The notes beneath the pieces were generated by a model. The model saw only the letters and a list, made by a program, of their open reading frames with translations, had not been told where the DNA came from and made no database searches. Position numbers and translations under genes: made by a program. 64,000 bases of DNA from Pteria penguin (lineage: Eukaryota; Mollusca; Bivalvia; Pterioida; Pteriidae): assembly GCA_035048485.1 (NCBI GenBank), contig CM068590.1, positions 930,001-994,000 of the forward strand. The letters run 5' to 3'. Positions 47,001-51,200 of the stretch are shown here, in pieces (the first letter of the stretch is position 1; each line of letters begins with the position of its first letter).

Positions 47001-48251
47001 CGATTTTACCGCATCGAATGGATGGTTAGAGAGCTTTAGGTCTCGACACAATATTGCTATTGTGTGTCTTAGTGGGGAGGGGGCAGACGTAAATCCCGAG
47101 ACTGTTGAAGAATGGAAAAAGAGATTGCCGTCAGTAGTCGAGGGATTTGAGAGCAAAGATATATTCAATGCCGACGAGACAGGGCTATACTTTCAAAAAT
47201 AGGAATCCTTCAATACTTTCAAATGGATCAGCATTTGCAAACTGTACCTGACGTATGTGTGACTGAAAACAATGACAGTGATCCCACGAAAATAGACAGT
47301 GACAATAGTGATGACGATCATGAATCGACGACACCCATGGCCATACCGACACACAGCGCAGCTTATAAGTATTGTGAGGAGTTAATGCAGTATGCAATGC
47401 ATCATGAAATGAAAGAAATGATCGACATGGTATCAAGCATGCAGACCAAAATACAAGAAACGCAAATCGCTGACAAATCCAGTAAACAACGGTGCATGAC
47501 CGACTTTTTAAATCGTGAAACTCGCAAGTTTTAAAACAGTGAAATGTATATAATCATGTAAATAATTTTTAAATTTCATAAACTTTTACAAGTTCATGGA
47601 CAAAAAACAATATATCTTGCTCAAATCCTACTTCCACCTCCCCGTGGTGAGTGAGGGGCAACAGACCTTAAGTCTGGCTAACGGAAGGGGTACATGTACA
47701 TTGGAAACGGTCTTTGTAAAATGCATAAATGTGAATCACTGTAATGGAAGACCACCTGTCTTGGAAGACCACTTTTGCTTGGCAGCAGGGGTGGTCTTCC
47801 ATAACAGGTTTTACTGTAATACAGAAGAACTTCACTGTATTATCAATAACGATAAACCCCAAATTTTACCCCAAGTGTCATGGCCCGATTCCTCAGTTAT
47901 CTACGTAGATCAACAGAGACGGTGATATCAAGCTGACTTCGAGAATGGTTAACAAAGAACAAAACAGGTTACATTCGATTATCAAAAATAAACACACTAC
48001 ATGCCGCACTACCGTGTATATCCATCATTCTTACTGTCTACACTATATTGTGAGTATAACTAATGTAATTCTGAAACATTTACGTTTTTGACGAGCCTGT
48101 CTGCTGTCTGTTTTAATGTCTGACCACTCTCCCTTTCCAGGGTGGGAAACCACAATCCCTTCTCCTCATAATCAAGCAACAGAAAACTATCGTCTGATTC
48201 ACGTGGAATGAGCACGCTCACAAACTCATGTGATTTTGTCCAAGACATCAT
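4916..48251 (-). CDS. Nudix-like / EF-hand / PPP serine-threonine phosphatase, 19 exons
   Basis: Whole-gene entry; exons are listed separately. I spliced 19 exons by hand; their summed length is 2406 nt (801 residues plus stop), and all 18 junctions are GT-AG with matching phase. Residues 1-120 look like a Nudix fold without the catalytic REXXEE box. Residues 210-330 hold EF-hand-like helices with one canonical loop (258-269). Residues 500-801 are a PPP catalytic domain: GDIHG (540-544), GDYVDRG (572-578), RGNHE (603-607), HGG (H658), RAHE (H752) and YCGG (Y776). The inferred ligands D541, H543, D573, N605, H658, H752, acid H606 and arginines R577 and R725 are all present, so an active, probably Ca2+-responsive phosphoprotein phosphatase is expected. 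No signal peptide or membrane segment is seen. Substrate unknown. A non-coding 5' exon and the poly(A) site were not found. Confidence 0.9.
5042..6022. other. phosphatase intron 18, unique sequence
   Basis: AT-rich intron without a recognised element. Confidence 0.5.
6023..6200 (-). CDS. phosphatase exon 18, RAHE motif (residues 701-760)
   Basis: Acceptor GTGTTCACAG, donor TTCCAG|GTGTGC, phase 2 to 0. [10 protein letters not shown] aligns with the NDRGVSFTFG block of PP1 (R725 is the phosphate-binding arginine), and [12 protein letters not shown] supplies metal ligand H752. Confidence 0.95.
6460..6790. repeat. dispersed repeat with AAGGTCA / ACCTTG motifs
   Basis: Two similar blocks share GACAACAACTGTGTGAAATA (at about 6540 and 6685), alternating with AAGGTCA-type words and ending in a GACAGACAG run. 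The same style is at 10190-10640. Confidence 0.5.
6828..6990. repeat. 33-bp tandem repeat, about 5 copies
   Basis: Unit contains TATGAAATGACCATATCATA; spacing 33 bp. It lies in intron 17 with no link to an exon. Confidence 0.85.
7011..7477. mobile_element. 467-bp TIR element, Harbinger-like MITE
   Basis: Left end GGCCACATCAAATT and right end AATTTGGTGTGGCC are inverted repeats, flanked by TTA on both sides (7008-7010 and 7478-7480). A 3-bp TWA target duplication is typical of PIF/Harbinger. No coding capacity. Confidence 0.6.
7698..7830 (+). mobile_element. SINE-A, partial (3' body and end)
   Basis: Plus-strand match to the SINE-A body: GAGATCCCCACCTGCTT, GTGTCCGTTA, CATATACGTATAATAA and GTCATAAAACA at the end. 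The tRNA head is missing. Confidence 0.6.
8122..8503. mobile_element. fold-back element with about 110-bp arms
   Basis: Arms 8122-8235 and 8395-8503 are inverted copies (AATCTG at the left outer end, CAGATT at the right; shared AACCATATCTT and ATTTGTCCCA). GATTTCCC occurs just outside both ends, fitting an 8-bp target duplication within a unit of the neighbouring 81-bp array. Confidence 0.65.
8522..9190. repeat. 81-bp minisatellite carrying the exon 17 donor
   Basis: About eight copies at 81-bp spacing. Each has, on the minus strand, the last 70 or so bases of exon 17 (TGGGAAATCATGTGGAGTGA) followed by CAG|GTAAGAC. Extension past the first donor meets TAA in the phosphatase frame. Confidence 0.95.
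9135..9277 (-). CDS. phosphatase exon 17, HGG and WSDP motifs (residues 654-701)
   Basis: Acceptor ATATTTGTAG, donor TGTCAG|GTAAGA, phase 0 to 2. [10 protein letters not shown] supplies metal ligand H658; [11 protein letters not shown] is the PPP WSDP block. The last 70 or so bases plus donor recur about eight times in an 81-bp array. I chose the 5'-most donor because later ones would read into TAA at once. Confidence 0.95.
9540..9792. repeat. 32-bp array with seven TGACGTCA sites
   Basis: TGACGTCA begins at 9569, 9601, 9633, 9665, 9697, 9729 and 9761, exactly 32 bp apart, each followed by CGATACCCTGCAGTTT. TGACGTCA is the full CREB/ATF palindrome. Located in intron 16. Confidence 0.95.
9887..10050. 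repeat. inverted repeat, arms about 62 bp
   Basis: Arms share AACTGACAGGGTATC and GCGAATAC; the centre is about 36 bp. Likely a small fold-back element. Confidence 0.7.
10190..10640. repeat. dispersed repeat with three internal 120-bp blocks
   Basis: Three blocks share AAGGCCCTA-GTCT, GGTTAAAAAGTTA and AAGGTCACATGATAAAAA, ending in GACAGACAGACAG. The outer ends (GTCCCCCGCATTCGGGG and GTCCCCACGC-GCAGGG) are similar. A decayed interspersed element. Confidence 0.5.
10668..10823. repeat. near-perfect hairpin, arms about 74 bp
   Basis: Left arm from CACAGGAGTTGGAAGATAAG, right arm ending CTTATCTTCCAACTCCTGTG; only a few mismatches and a loop of about 8 bases. Confidence 0.9.
11142..11838. repeat. 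36-bp minisatellite carrying the exon 16 donor
   Basis: About 19 copies. On the minus strand the unit is GTAAGACTGTGTCAGG-TATGTAC-TGTAGATGATGAG, starting at the exon 16 donor. Read on from exon 16 it is open, adding a 12-residue repeat ([12 protein letters not shown]) per copy. Confidence 0.97.
11821..11923 (-). CDS. phosphatase exon 16 (residues 619-653)
   Basis: Acceptor TGATTTCAG, donor GATAAG|GTAAGA, phase 2 to 0. [21 protein letters not shown] matches the PP1 block FTDCFNCLPIAAIVDEK. The exon's last codons and donor seed a 36-bp array that continues the frame without a stop for about 700 bp. Confidence 0.94.
12048..12590. repeat. short-unit array (ACACAATGGACCC-like)
   Basis: Irregular repeats of a 13-mer with 18- to 24-base variants (CACACAATGTAATGGAC), with a larger duplication of about 230 bp. 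Open frames across it on both strands are a by-product. Confidence 0.9.
12648..12935 (+). mobile_element. SINE-A, full-length, tRNA-derived
   Basis: tRNA-like head with A-box TAGTGGATAAGGT (12661) and B-box GGTTCGACTCC (12700), a conserved body (CCGTCACCATATACGTGAAA), a 3' end GTGACATAAAACAATAAT and an (AATC)n tail. The 3' end resembles that of the LINE at 52158-58049. Sits in intron 15. Confidence 0.9.
13037..13143 (-). CDS. phosphatase exon 15, RGNHE motif (residues 584-619)
   Basis: Acceptor ATCTTCAG, donor TTAAAAA|GTAAGT, phase 0 to 2. Encodes [17 protein letters not shown]605 is a metal ligand and H606 the catalytic acid. Confidence 0.96.
13743..14030. repeat. 34-bp tandem repeat, about 8 copies
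   Basis: Unit contains CTTAGTAGATGCTATTTTTA. It ends about 75 bp from the exon 14 donor and does not include exon sequence. Confidence 0.9.
14105..14235 (-). CDS. phosphatase exon 14, GDIHG and GDYVDRG motifs (residues 540-583)
   Basis: Acceptor TTATTGTTGCAG, donor ATAGAG|GTGTGT, phase 1 to 0. Carries GDIHGN (metal ligands D541 and H543) and FLGDYVDRG (bridging D573, R577), the first two PPP signature blocks. An 82-bp array upstream in gene orientation repeats its acceptor and first codons. Confidence 0.97.
14236..14775. repeat. 82-bp minisatellite carrying the exon 14 acceptor
   Basis: About 6.5 copies at 82-bp spacing. On the minus strand each has TTTATTGTTGCAG|GTGATATCCATG, i.e. the acceptor and first codons of exon 14, followed by AACTACAGAGATTTGG. 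Copies carry an extra 3 bases relative to the exon, and 82 is not a multiple of 3. Confidence 0.95.
14776..15815. other. phosphatase intron 13
   Basis: Mostly unique. A segment of about 80 bp at 15160-15235 (AGACATCTGACCAAGCTGTA) is imperfectly repeated at 15248-15310. Confidence 0.5.
15816..15948 (-). CDS. phosphatase exon 13, start of PPP domain (residues 496-540)
   Basis: Acceptor TTTACCCTTAG, donor ACTAG|GTAAAT, phase 0 to 1. The helix [17 protein letters not shown] and the strand LKSPVYILG match the opening of PP1/PP2A-type domains (LELEAPVYILG-like), immediately upstream of GDIHG. Confidence 0.93.
15949..17143. other. phosphatase intron 12, unique sequence
   Basis: AT-rich intron; short frames only, no element recognised. 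Confidence 0.45.
17144..17221 (-). CDS. phosphatase exon 12 (residues 470-495)
   Basis: Acceptor TTCTGTTTCCAG, donor TCTAAG|GTAACT, phase 0 to 0, 26 codons. Contains [18 protein letters not shown], just before the phosphatase core. Role unknown. Confidence 0.85.
17520..18326. repeat. 20-bp minisatellite carrying the exon 11 donor
   Basis: About 39 copies of TATCCATTCAATGCTGTAAG (minus strand). It reproduces the exon 11 end TTCAATGCT|GTAAGT, so each copy is a donor-like site. The array runs right up to the exon. Confidence 0.95.
18327..18418 (-). CDS. phosphatase exon 11 (residues 439-469)
   Basis: A 92-nt exon, acceptor ATATTTGTAG, donor AATGCT|GTAAGT, phase 1 to 0. Encodes [17 protein letters not shown] and MPSIDSFNA. 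It sits between two unrelated minisatellites: a 39-bp array carrying its acceptor and a 20-bp array carrying its donor. Confidence 0.82.
18411..18905. repeat. 39-bp minisatellite carrying the exon 11 acceptor
   Basis: About 12 copies. On the minus strand each has GAGATATTTGTAG|GTA then GGCAGCTGT, matching the exon 11 acceptor and first bases (GTACGGCAGCTGT). Some units are 35 bp, so the frame is broken next to the exon. Confidence 0.95.
18906..20356. other. phosphatase intron 10, remaining sequence
   Basis: Mostly unique. Two similar segments around 19350-19400 and 19495-19550 share CTCCTCATGGGGAA and TTTCAGCT-GATATCTGTA. An exon-like frame at 18906-19002 was rejected. Confidence 0.45.
20357..20512 (-). 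CDS. phosphatase exon 10 (residues 387-439)
   Basis: Acceptor TTGTTGTAG, donor CCAGG|GTAATG, phase 1 to 1. Encodes a histidine- and arginine-containing linker ([14 protein letters not shown]) ending in [12 protein letters not shown]. No known domain recognised; the joins on both sides support the frame. Confidence 0.85.
20575..20695. repeat. interstitial telomere-like CCCTAA repeats
   Basis: Imperfect CCCTAACCC tracts mixed with CCATATAACCCTAACC units, about 120 bp, just upstream of exon 10 in gene orientation. Confidence 0.8.
20902..21110. mobile_element. short non-autonomous element with GCTCACCTGA ends
   Basis: Begins AACAAGAGGCCCAAGTGGGC with GCTCACCTGA nearby and ends GGCTCAGGTGAGCTCAAAA, which gives inverted ends. 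The same termini occur at 29888 and 34466, and the right end alone near 22560-22605. Confidence 0.55.
21111..22929. repeat. intron 9 dispersed-repeat block
   Basis: Two diverged copies (about 21700-22080 and 22200-22605) of the segment that forms the 845-bp repeats at 30-34 kb: CTAAGTCCAAAAA, GACCTACTTTTG and GAAAATGTGAAAA. The second ends in the GGCTCAGGT terminus. The rest is AT-rich with homopolymer runs. Confidence 0.55.
22930..25545. repeat. 38-bp minisatellite, about 69 copies
   Basis: Unit contains GTGAACTCTTGTGGGACGGG and AGTATTGAGGGGT; variants alternate TATGGAGT and TCAGGGGT. It grades at its right end into the 51-bp exon 9 donor array. Proline-rich minus-strand frames are by-products. 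Confidence 0.95.
25546..26180. repeat. 51-bp minisatellite carrying the exon 9 donor
   Basis: About 11 copies. On the minus strand each has CCCCTCAATATGACAG|GTAAGA, the exon 9 end and donor. The array is open in the exon 9 frame and adds a 17-residue unit ([17 protein letters not shown]). Confidence 0.95.
26178..26311 (-). CDS. phosphatase exon 9, basic/Ser linker (residues 342-387)
   Basis: Acceptor GTTTTACAG, donor ATGACAG|GTAAGA, phase 2 to 1. Low-complexity linker: [14 protein letters not shown], then PPSKKCRPK, which could act as a nuclear localisation signal (inference), then PRPLNMT. The exon end is the seed of a 51-bp repeat that stays open in this frame for about ten copies. Confidence 0.85.
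26588..27425. repeat. 40/39-bp minisatellite, about 21 copies
   Basis: Very homogeneous unit TTATAAATGAGCCCATATTG with GGTATACCAGGG. Copies on the left are 40 bp and those on the right mostly 39 bp. Lies in intron 8, with no exon sequence in the unit. Confidence 0.97.
27490..27919. repeat. 20-bp minisatellite abutting the exon 8 donor
   Basis: Irregular repeats of TATCACATGATATGACATGG. The last copy (TGGTATTAC) includes the intron's GTAATACC start, so the array begins at the splice site. Confidence 0.9.
27920..28048 (-). CDS. phosphatase exon 8, degenerate EF-hand (residues 299-342)
   Basis: Acceptor TTTTCCAG, donor AAAAG|GTAATA, phase 2 to 2. Loop-like segment 302-313 ([12 protein letters not shown]) keeps a hydrophobic residue at position 8 and Glu at 12 but lacks Asp at 1. 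It probably does not bind Ca2+. A 20-bp minisatellite starts within a few bases of the donor. Confidence 0.87.
28445..28614. mobile_element. 170-bp TIR MITE
   Basis: Ends TAGACTCTTACAAAGTTACT and AGTAACTTAGAAAGGGTCTA are inverted repeats about 58 bp long at roughly 80 percent identity, flanked by TA. It contains two TGACGTCA sites. Confidence 0.7.
28810..28893 (-). CDS. phosphatase exon 7 (residues 271-299)
   Basis: Acceptor TTCTTGTAG? read on the minus strand as TCTTGTAG-type site, actual bases TGTAG before GAAC; donor GCAAA|GTATGT, phase 2 to 2. Exit helix of the canonical EF-hand ([11 protein letters not shown]), then an acidic stretch STDDD and the helix entering the third EF-like loop. 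Confidence 0.85.
28894..29887. other. intron 6, right part
   Basis: Unique sequence with a G run near 29120. A fragment near 29510 (GCAGTGAGGGATCTTTTATA) resembles the SINE-A body. Confidence 0.4.
29888..34466. mobile_element. 4.6-kb repeat block with GCTCACCTGAG / GGCTCAGGTGAGC ends
   Basis: Left end AAGAGGCCCAAGTGGGCC; right end is a hairpin (AGCTCACTTGAGCC, TTT, GGCTCAGGTGAGCT). Same termini as the 209-bp element at 20902. The inside is tandemly amplified (next entry). Near the right end is a (GAC)n microsatellite, 34373-34412. No coding capacity. The class is not clear; the hairpin before CTAA recalls Helitrons, but the left end does not fit well. Confidence 0.55.
30300..34340. repeat. 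845-bp tandem repeats with 1.69-kb dimer structure
   Basis: The segment ACCAAGTNNTATATGTACCA recurs near 30303, 31145, 31995, 32840 and 33690, about 845 bp apart. A-type copies carry CCATATTTCAATTACC (30303, 31145, 32840); B-type copies carry CATTTTATTAATTACC (31995, 33690). Copies two steps apart (about 1690 bp) are the most alike. Confidence 0.85.
34752..34925 (-). CDS. phosphatase exon 6, canonical EF-hand (residues 213-271)
   Basis: Phase 2 to 2, donor TTCAA|GTAAGC. It carries a degenerate loop (216-227, [12 protein letters not shown]) and a canonical EF-hand loop (258-269, [12 protein letters not shown]) with D, N, D at positions 1, 3, 5, G at 6 and E at 12. The entering helix is RCRFIFRYY. 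The paired spacing is like calcineurin-B or neuronal calcium sensor pairs, so Ca2+ binding at the second loop is likely. Confidence 0.92.
34926..36459. other. introns 5 and 4 around exon 5
   Basis: AT-rich unique sequence on both sides of exon 5 (35617-35743). No element recognised. Confidence 0.45.
35617..35743 (-). CDS. phosphatase exon 5 (residues 171-213)
   Basis: Acceptor TACTTTGCAG, donor TTCAG|GTGGGT, phase 1 to 2. Helical segment leading into the first EF-hand-like motif, whose loop is completed by exon 6. Confidence 0.82.
36460..36579 (-). CDS. phosphatase exon 4 (residues 131-171)
   Basis: Acceptor AACTTTGTAG, donor AAGG|GTGAGG, phase 1 to 1. Polar linker (DWPSCIEE, then [18 protein letters not shown]) between the Nudix-like and EF-hand regions. 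No domain recognised. Confidence 0.82.
36600..38335. repeat. intron 3 tandem repeats of about 350-396 bp
   Basis: GAAGTGAT-AATAAAGTTTATACTTGC recurs near 36870, 37210, 37576 and 37972. The last two units are near-identical 396-bp copies, including a 71-codon frame at 37607 and 38003. The 396-bp unit arose after insertion of the TIR element below. Confidence 0.9.
38114..38308. mobile_element. 195-bp TIR MITE, TA target duplication
   Basis: Ends CAGTCTAGGTGTTTTG and CAAAACACCTAGACTG, flanked by TA. A truncated copy from 37718 was made by the 396-bp duplication, and a relative is at 45550. The size, TIR and TA point to a Tc1/mariner-type non-autonomous element. Confidence 0.75.
38336..38441 (-). 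CDS. phosphatase exon 3 (residues 96-131)
   Basis: Acceptor TTATTTCAG, donor GATG|GTAAGT, phase 0 to 1. Encodes the motif [13 protein letters not shown], acidic and helical, completing the N-terminal domain. A 195-bp terminal-inverted-repeat element ends 27 bp inside the following intron. Confidence 0.8.
38614..38791 (+). mobile_element. SINE-B, full-length, tRNA-derived
   Basis: tRNA-like head with A-box TGTAGTGGTTAAGCGC and B-box region ATCCGGATTCGATTCCC, a short body (ATGTCGCGATATAAATGA), a 3' end AGCGACATAAAACACCAATC and an (AACC)n tail. Confidence 0.88.
39166..39338 (-). mobile_element. SINE-B, full-length, inverted
   Basis: Minus-strand copy of the 38614 element: (GGTT)n at the left, then TTTTACGTCGCTTTC, GTTATATCGCGACATGG, B-box complement GGGAATCGAACCCGG and A-box complement at the right. 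Confidence 0.88.
40111..41960. other. intron 2, unique sequence
   Basis: No exon accepted (see rejected items). A weak SINE-A remnant may lie at 40795-40890 (CTGACAGCATCTGCTTGAAG). Otherwise AT-rich. Confidence 0.45.
41966..42064. repeat. 27-bp repeat carrying the exon 2 donor, 4 copies
   Basis: Donors (minus-strand GAG|GTGAGT) lie at 42053, 42026, 41999 and 41972, exactly 27 bp apart. Splicing to the second or third would add VSVRKSIQE units in frame; the fourth copy reads TAG. Confidence 0.95.
42054..42170 (-). CDS. phosphatase exon 2 (residues 57-95)
   Basis: Acceptor TTATTTTACAG, donor GAG|GTGAGT, phase 0 at both ends, 39 codons. It contains [10 protein letters not shown], a strand like those that close a Nudix fold. 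The donor is the first of four copies spaced exactly 27 bp. The acceptor and exon start are duplicated 130 bp upstream in gene orientation. Confidence 0.82.
42160..42420. repeat. 130-bp duplication of the exon 2 acceptor
   Basis: Two copies of TCTGAGTACACTGTAAAA (at 42161 and 42291), each with about 110 bp of flank. Each has, on the minus strand, TTTACAG|TGTACTCAGAGGG, the exon 2 acceptor and start. Confidence 0.92.
42410..44285. repeat. 61-bp minisatellite, about 30 copies
   Basis: Unit has GTGACAGGCTCCTTACACTG, AATACAGAGGGGGCCTGTAC and GAGTCCTATCATTGGTCA. The part GGTCANNTGACAGGCTCC is shared with the 130-bp exon 2 acceptor duplication next to it, so the two are related. Confidence 0.95.
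44310..44440 (+). mobile_element. SINE-A, partial
   Basis: Plus-strand SINE-A body: ACTGAGGTCCCATGGCAC, AACGTAAAAGATCCCTCACT, GTGCATTGTATCAGG. Head and tail are missing; it runs into the next array. Confidence 0.6.
44410..44875. repeat. short-unit array (TATCACCATATCAGATGT-like)
   Basis: Irregular 16- to 22-base units mixing TTATCACCATATCTGATG and TTATTTATCACTGTATCTGG. A 150-codon open frame across it is a by-product. Confidence 0.85.
44876..45545. other. intron 1, unique sequence
   Basis: No element or exon recognised. Confidence 0.4.
45550..45748. mobile_element. 199-bp TIR MITE, TA target duplication
   Basis: Ends CAGTCCTGGTGCTTTG and CAAAACACCCGGACTG between TA dinucleotides. Shares body sequence (TTCAAGAATTACACAATACA) with the element at 38114. 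Confidence 0.75.
46609..47202 (+). pseudogene. Tigger-like transposase, N-terminal part
   Basis: 197 codons. A CENP-B-type helix-turn-helix at about 25-75 ([20 protein letters not shown], then [17 protein letters not shown]) is followed by the second DNA-binding domain at about 95-160 ([26 protein letters not shown]). The first DDE segment [11 protein letters not shown] at the end is cut by a stop. A full transposase would continue for some 300 residues. It probably cannot catalyse transposition, but the DNA-binding half is intact. Confidence 0.88.
47223..47534 (+). pseudogene. Tigger-like transposase, C-terminal part
   Basis: Acidic, Asp/Ser-rich frame ending in a Met/Gln/Lys-rich helix ([17 protein letters not shown]) and MTDFL. 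This resembles the acidic tail after the DDE domain of Tigger proteins. The 20 bases between this and the N-terminal part mark the deletion junction. Confidence 0.6.
48084..48251 (-). CDS. phosphatase exon 1 (residues 1-56)
   Basis: Starts at two adjacent ATG codons (48251 and 48248) and ends at donor GTAAATG, phase 0. An upstream ATG (AATGAAATGATG context) gives a two-codon uORF overlapping the start. The peptide begins a beta-strand (FVSVLIP), then LLLDY and GLWFP, the usual lead-in to a Nudix box. The following helix lacks the RE/EE residues, so no hydrolase activity is expected. TTTTAG lies just before the first ATG, so an untranslated exon could be spliced in here. Confidence 0.8.
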
Positions 48252-51200
48252 TTCATTCTAAAATGTTTTCCATTTCTCTGGTTGACTCAATACGTTTCTA
48301 AAACCCCCTTCTCTAGCGAATATTTATTCCAAGTTTCCTCTGTTTCCGATTTAACTTGAGACGAACGAGAAAACCCAAAACGGTCATGTAGATCCGTATT
48401 TTTAGATGATACGTTTTATTTCCTTGTGTCACTACGTGCTTCGTTAAGTGTTCATATTGAATGATTATCAGAAGCTGATGCAGGATTTGAGTTTAGGGTG
48501 TGAAATAGTTAGTGTGTATAATAAAGGGGCAAGGGTATGGGCCGCCTTGAGGCCCCAGTGAGTCCAGGGCGAGATTGTAGTGGAAGCCAAGACTCAAGAG
48601 GGTTCATGAGTTTTTATGCAAAAAGAATATCTAGCGTAATATCAATCGTATTGTTAGCCCATGTGAGTTTTCTATATTCAATTGAAACACTCTGTTGTTA
48701 AGATGTATTACAAATAAAACATATACCAAACTTGAAAACTGTGAGAAGACAAACTTGTACATGTACCGTACATGTAGCGTGGAAGTTGGAAAATCCTCGT
48801 TGCCACGGTGGGCTGTCCACGTCTGTCCTCCGTGGACACCTCGCGAGGCCACTTTTCTGTCCACGTTAATGCTTTCTAATACAATTTGCCATCTACCCGT
48901 ACTTGTCCTCGCGAGGTCAAAAACGGACAAGTTTTTCACACCTTTTACCTGTATTTGTCCTCTGGTGGTCAAAACGGACAAGGTTTTCACACCTTTTAAT
49001 TAACCTGTCCCCCACTGGACGTAAGGGATATTACATAGATGGGCCGGTATTTTGCAAATGTATCATGAAATATTTCGTTAAATAATACAAAAGGAAAGAA
49101 AAAAAAATGACCGTTTTTCAATGACCACGCCAGTAGATAGCTTCAGATTGAGACAAGACCGGTTTCAGAGTTTAACTGCATACGGCACTGATAATAGCCT
49201 TTACGTTGTTTGAGTTGTTTTATTGTATTTGTTCAGTCAACCGAAAAAGTAACATGTTTGCCTGTTAAGTTTTTTCCACATGCATGTAATTCTTCATTTA
49301 ACAGACGAATTTAGAAGAATCTATCTGAAGTTAAAGAAATGCAAATTGCTCACACGATTTACACTCTTATTATATTCAAAGTAATTCATTTATAATAATG
49401 CATGATGGCAATATTAAGGACAAATAAATGTGGTTTTAAAAATATAAATGCCTTATCAAATAAAACCAATCTACCGATCTTTATTAAATAATATTATCAT
49501 TTGAATAAAGGTTCATAATATTCATAATAAATTGAAATACTGTTTAATATTTGTTGACTACGTGATTATTTATTTCTGCGTAAAAAAATTTCAAAGAAAT
49601 TCTTTTGTGTTCTGATTAAGTAATTAACTATTTTAAGCAAAAGTAATGATCTTAATCATTGCATGAAAGGTTAATTAAAATCATTATAAAATACCTGTTA
49701 AAGTATGTTTTTACAATTAAGTGTCGCTAAAGACTTCTTTCAAGTACCGGTAACTCTTAAAGAGCGAGATATGGGTGTGTATTAATAAATTGTGTACTAG
49801 CATTACTATTTTATATTTGAAAATTAATTATTATCAGATTTCTTGTGATTTATTACTCCTCCTCAACAGCAAAATCTAAGAACCATATCTCCGGCAAAGG
49901 GAGAAAACCAAAAAATGAATAACCCCCCCCCCCCTTCTTTTATTTGTACTTGTTGAGTATGAAGAATTGTACGATGTTTCAGTCAAATATCTTATTCGCC
50001 AATACAATGGGCTTTTTTCCTATTGCAAGTCTAAGCATTGTGCTGTAAGCCTACAGGGCAAAAAATTTAAGTGAAAGATCGACGCCACCTAACGACCGAG
50101 TTAAAGTAACGACACGTCAACACCCCCCCCCCCCCTTCTCTCTCTCTCTCTGCTGTGCACGAGATATCGTTTGCAAACGTATTTTAAACTTTTTCAATAC
50201 AACCAAAATATATATTTGTGTATGTATTAATGTAAAACATGCAAGGTTCAGTGTTCAGTCGGGTCATCATCTTTTATATATAATTGCATGATCGTATCCG
50301 TGAAATTAATAAAAAAAAATAGATACGATCGTATTGGGCAAGAATATGTAACGAGACAAAACAATAAAAAAAAAAGGGGGGGGGGGTCCTCTCTGTTTAG
50401 GTCAAACGGCACTTAGTCCAGGTAACCTTACGACTGGAGCACGCGTGTTGTGTGAAGTCTATTGTTCTACTTCATCCTGGTAGCGAATAAGGGTTTGACT
50501 TATGACACTGATTAATACACGGAATTAGACGATCGTATCCGATGAAATCATAAGATACATACGGCCCTATATCTGGCAGGAATATGTAAGAAGCTAAGAA
50601 ATTTAAAGGGAAGGGGGGGGGGGGTGGTGTTTCTGAAAGATACTTTTCTTTCCTGTTTAGGTAAGAAAACGACCGACACTCTAGTTTCCCTTGCGACTTC
50701 AGTGCGCATGATTTGTCTTTTGTTCTGAGATTATAAATATTTTTCAAAAGTTTGCCTGCACTTCACCAGGAAGATAAAAGAATACATAAAAAAGAAGAAA
50801 CCCGACCAAAGAAAATAATAATGAATAAAATAGAATGAAGATCAATGTCCATATGTATTAATATTTACCAGAATTAATCAATCGTGTATTTCATCGTAAT
50901 CGCATGTAATATTTCAAAATCTGAATATGTTTATCAGAGCAATCAGTAATGAATATCATATCACATATAATATGAATTTATTTGATTTTAAAGTCGGCTT
51001 TACTGAACTGACCCCACAAGTAGTAATTGCGCTCTTCAATTCGGATCGTTGTCTTCTTTAATTAAGAGTCCGAAATAGGTATTACAAAGAAACTCGGCAC
51101 ACTCTCGGAATAATAAATCATTTTTTGTGTGCATGTCCTTGGTGACTTTTGTCATACAGCTTTGTCAGATGTCTTCAGTTTTCTCTTTTAAATCACACTT

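Larger units (their letters stand above)
46112..47816 (+). mobile_element. pogo/Tigger-like DNA transposon, internally deleted
   Basis: Terminal inverted repeats CAGTAAAACCTGTTATG (46112) and CATAACAGGTTTTACTG (ending 47816), flanked by TA. It contains the N-terminal and C-terminal pieces of a Tigger-type transposase but not the catalytic middle. Subterminal GACCACCTGTC motifs recur at both ends. It lies in intron 1, antisense to the phosphatase. Confidence 0.9.

Noticed and set aside
48631..49003. Overlapping frames of 119 and 102 codons on opposite strands
   Set aside because: Neither has a recognisable domain; the region contains repeated CGGACAAG-TTTTCACACC segments, which explains the open frames.
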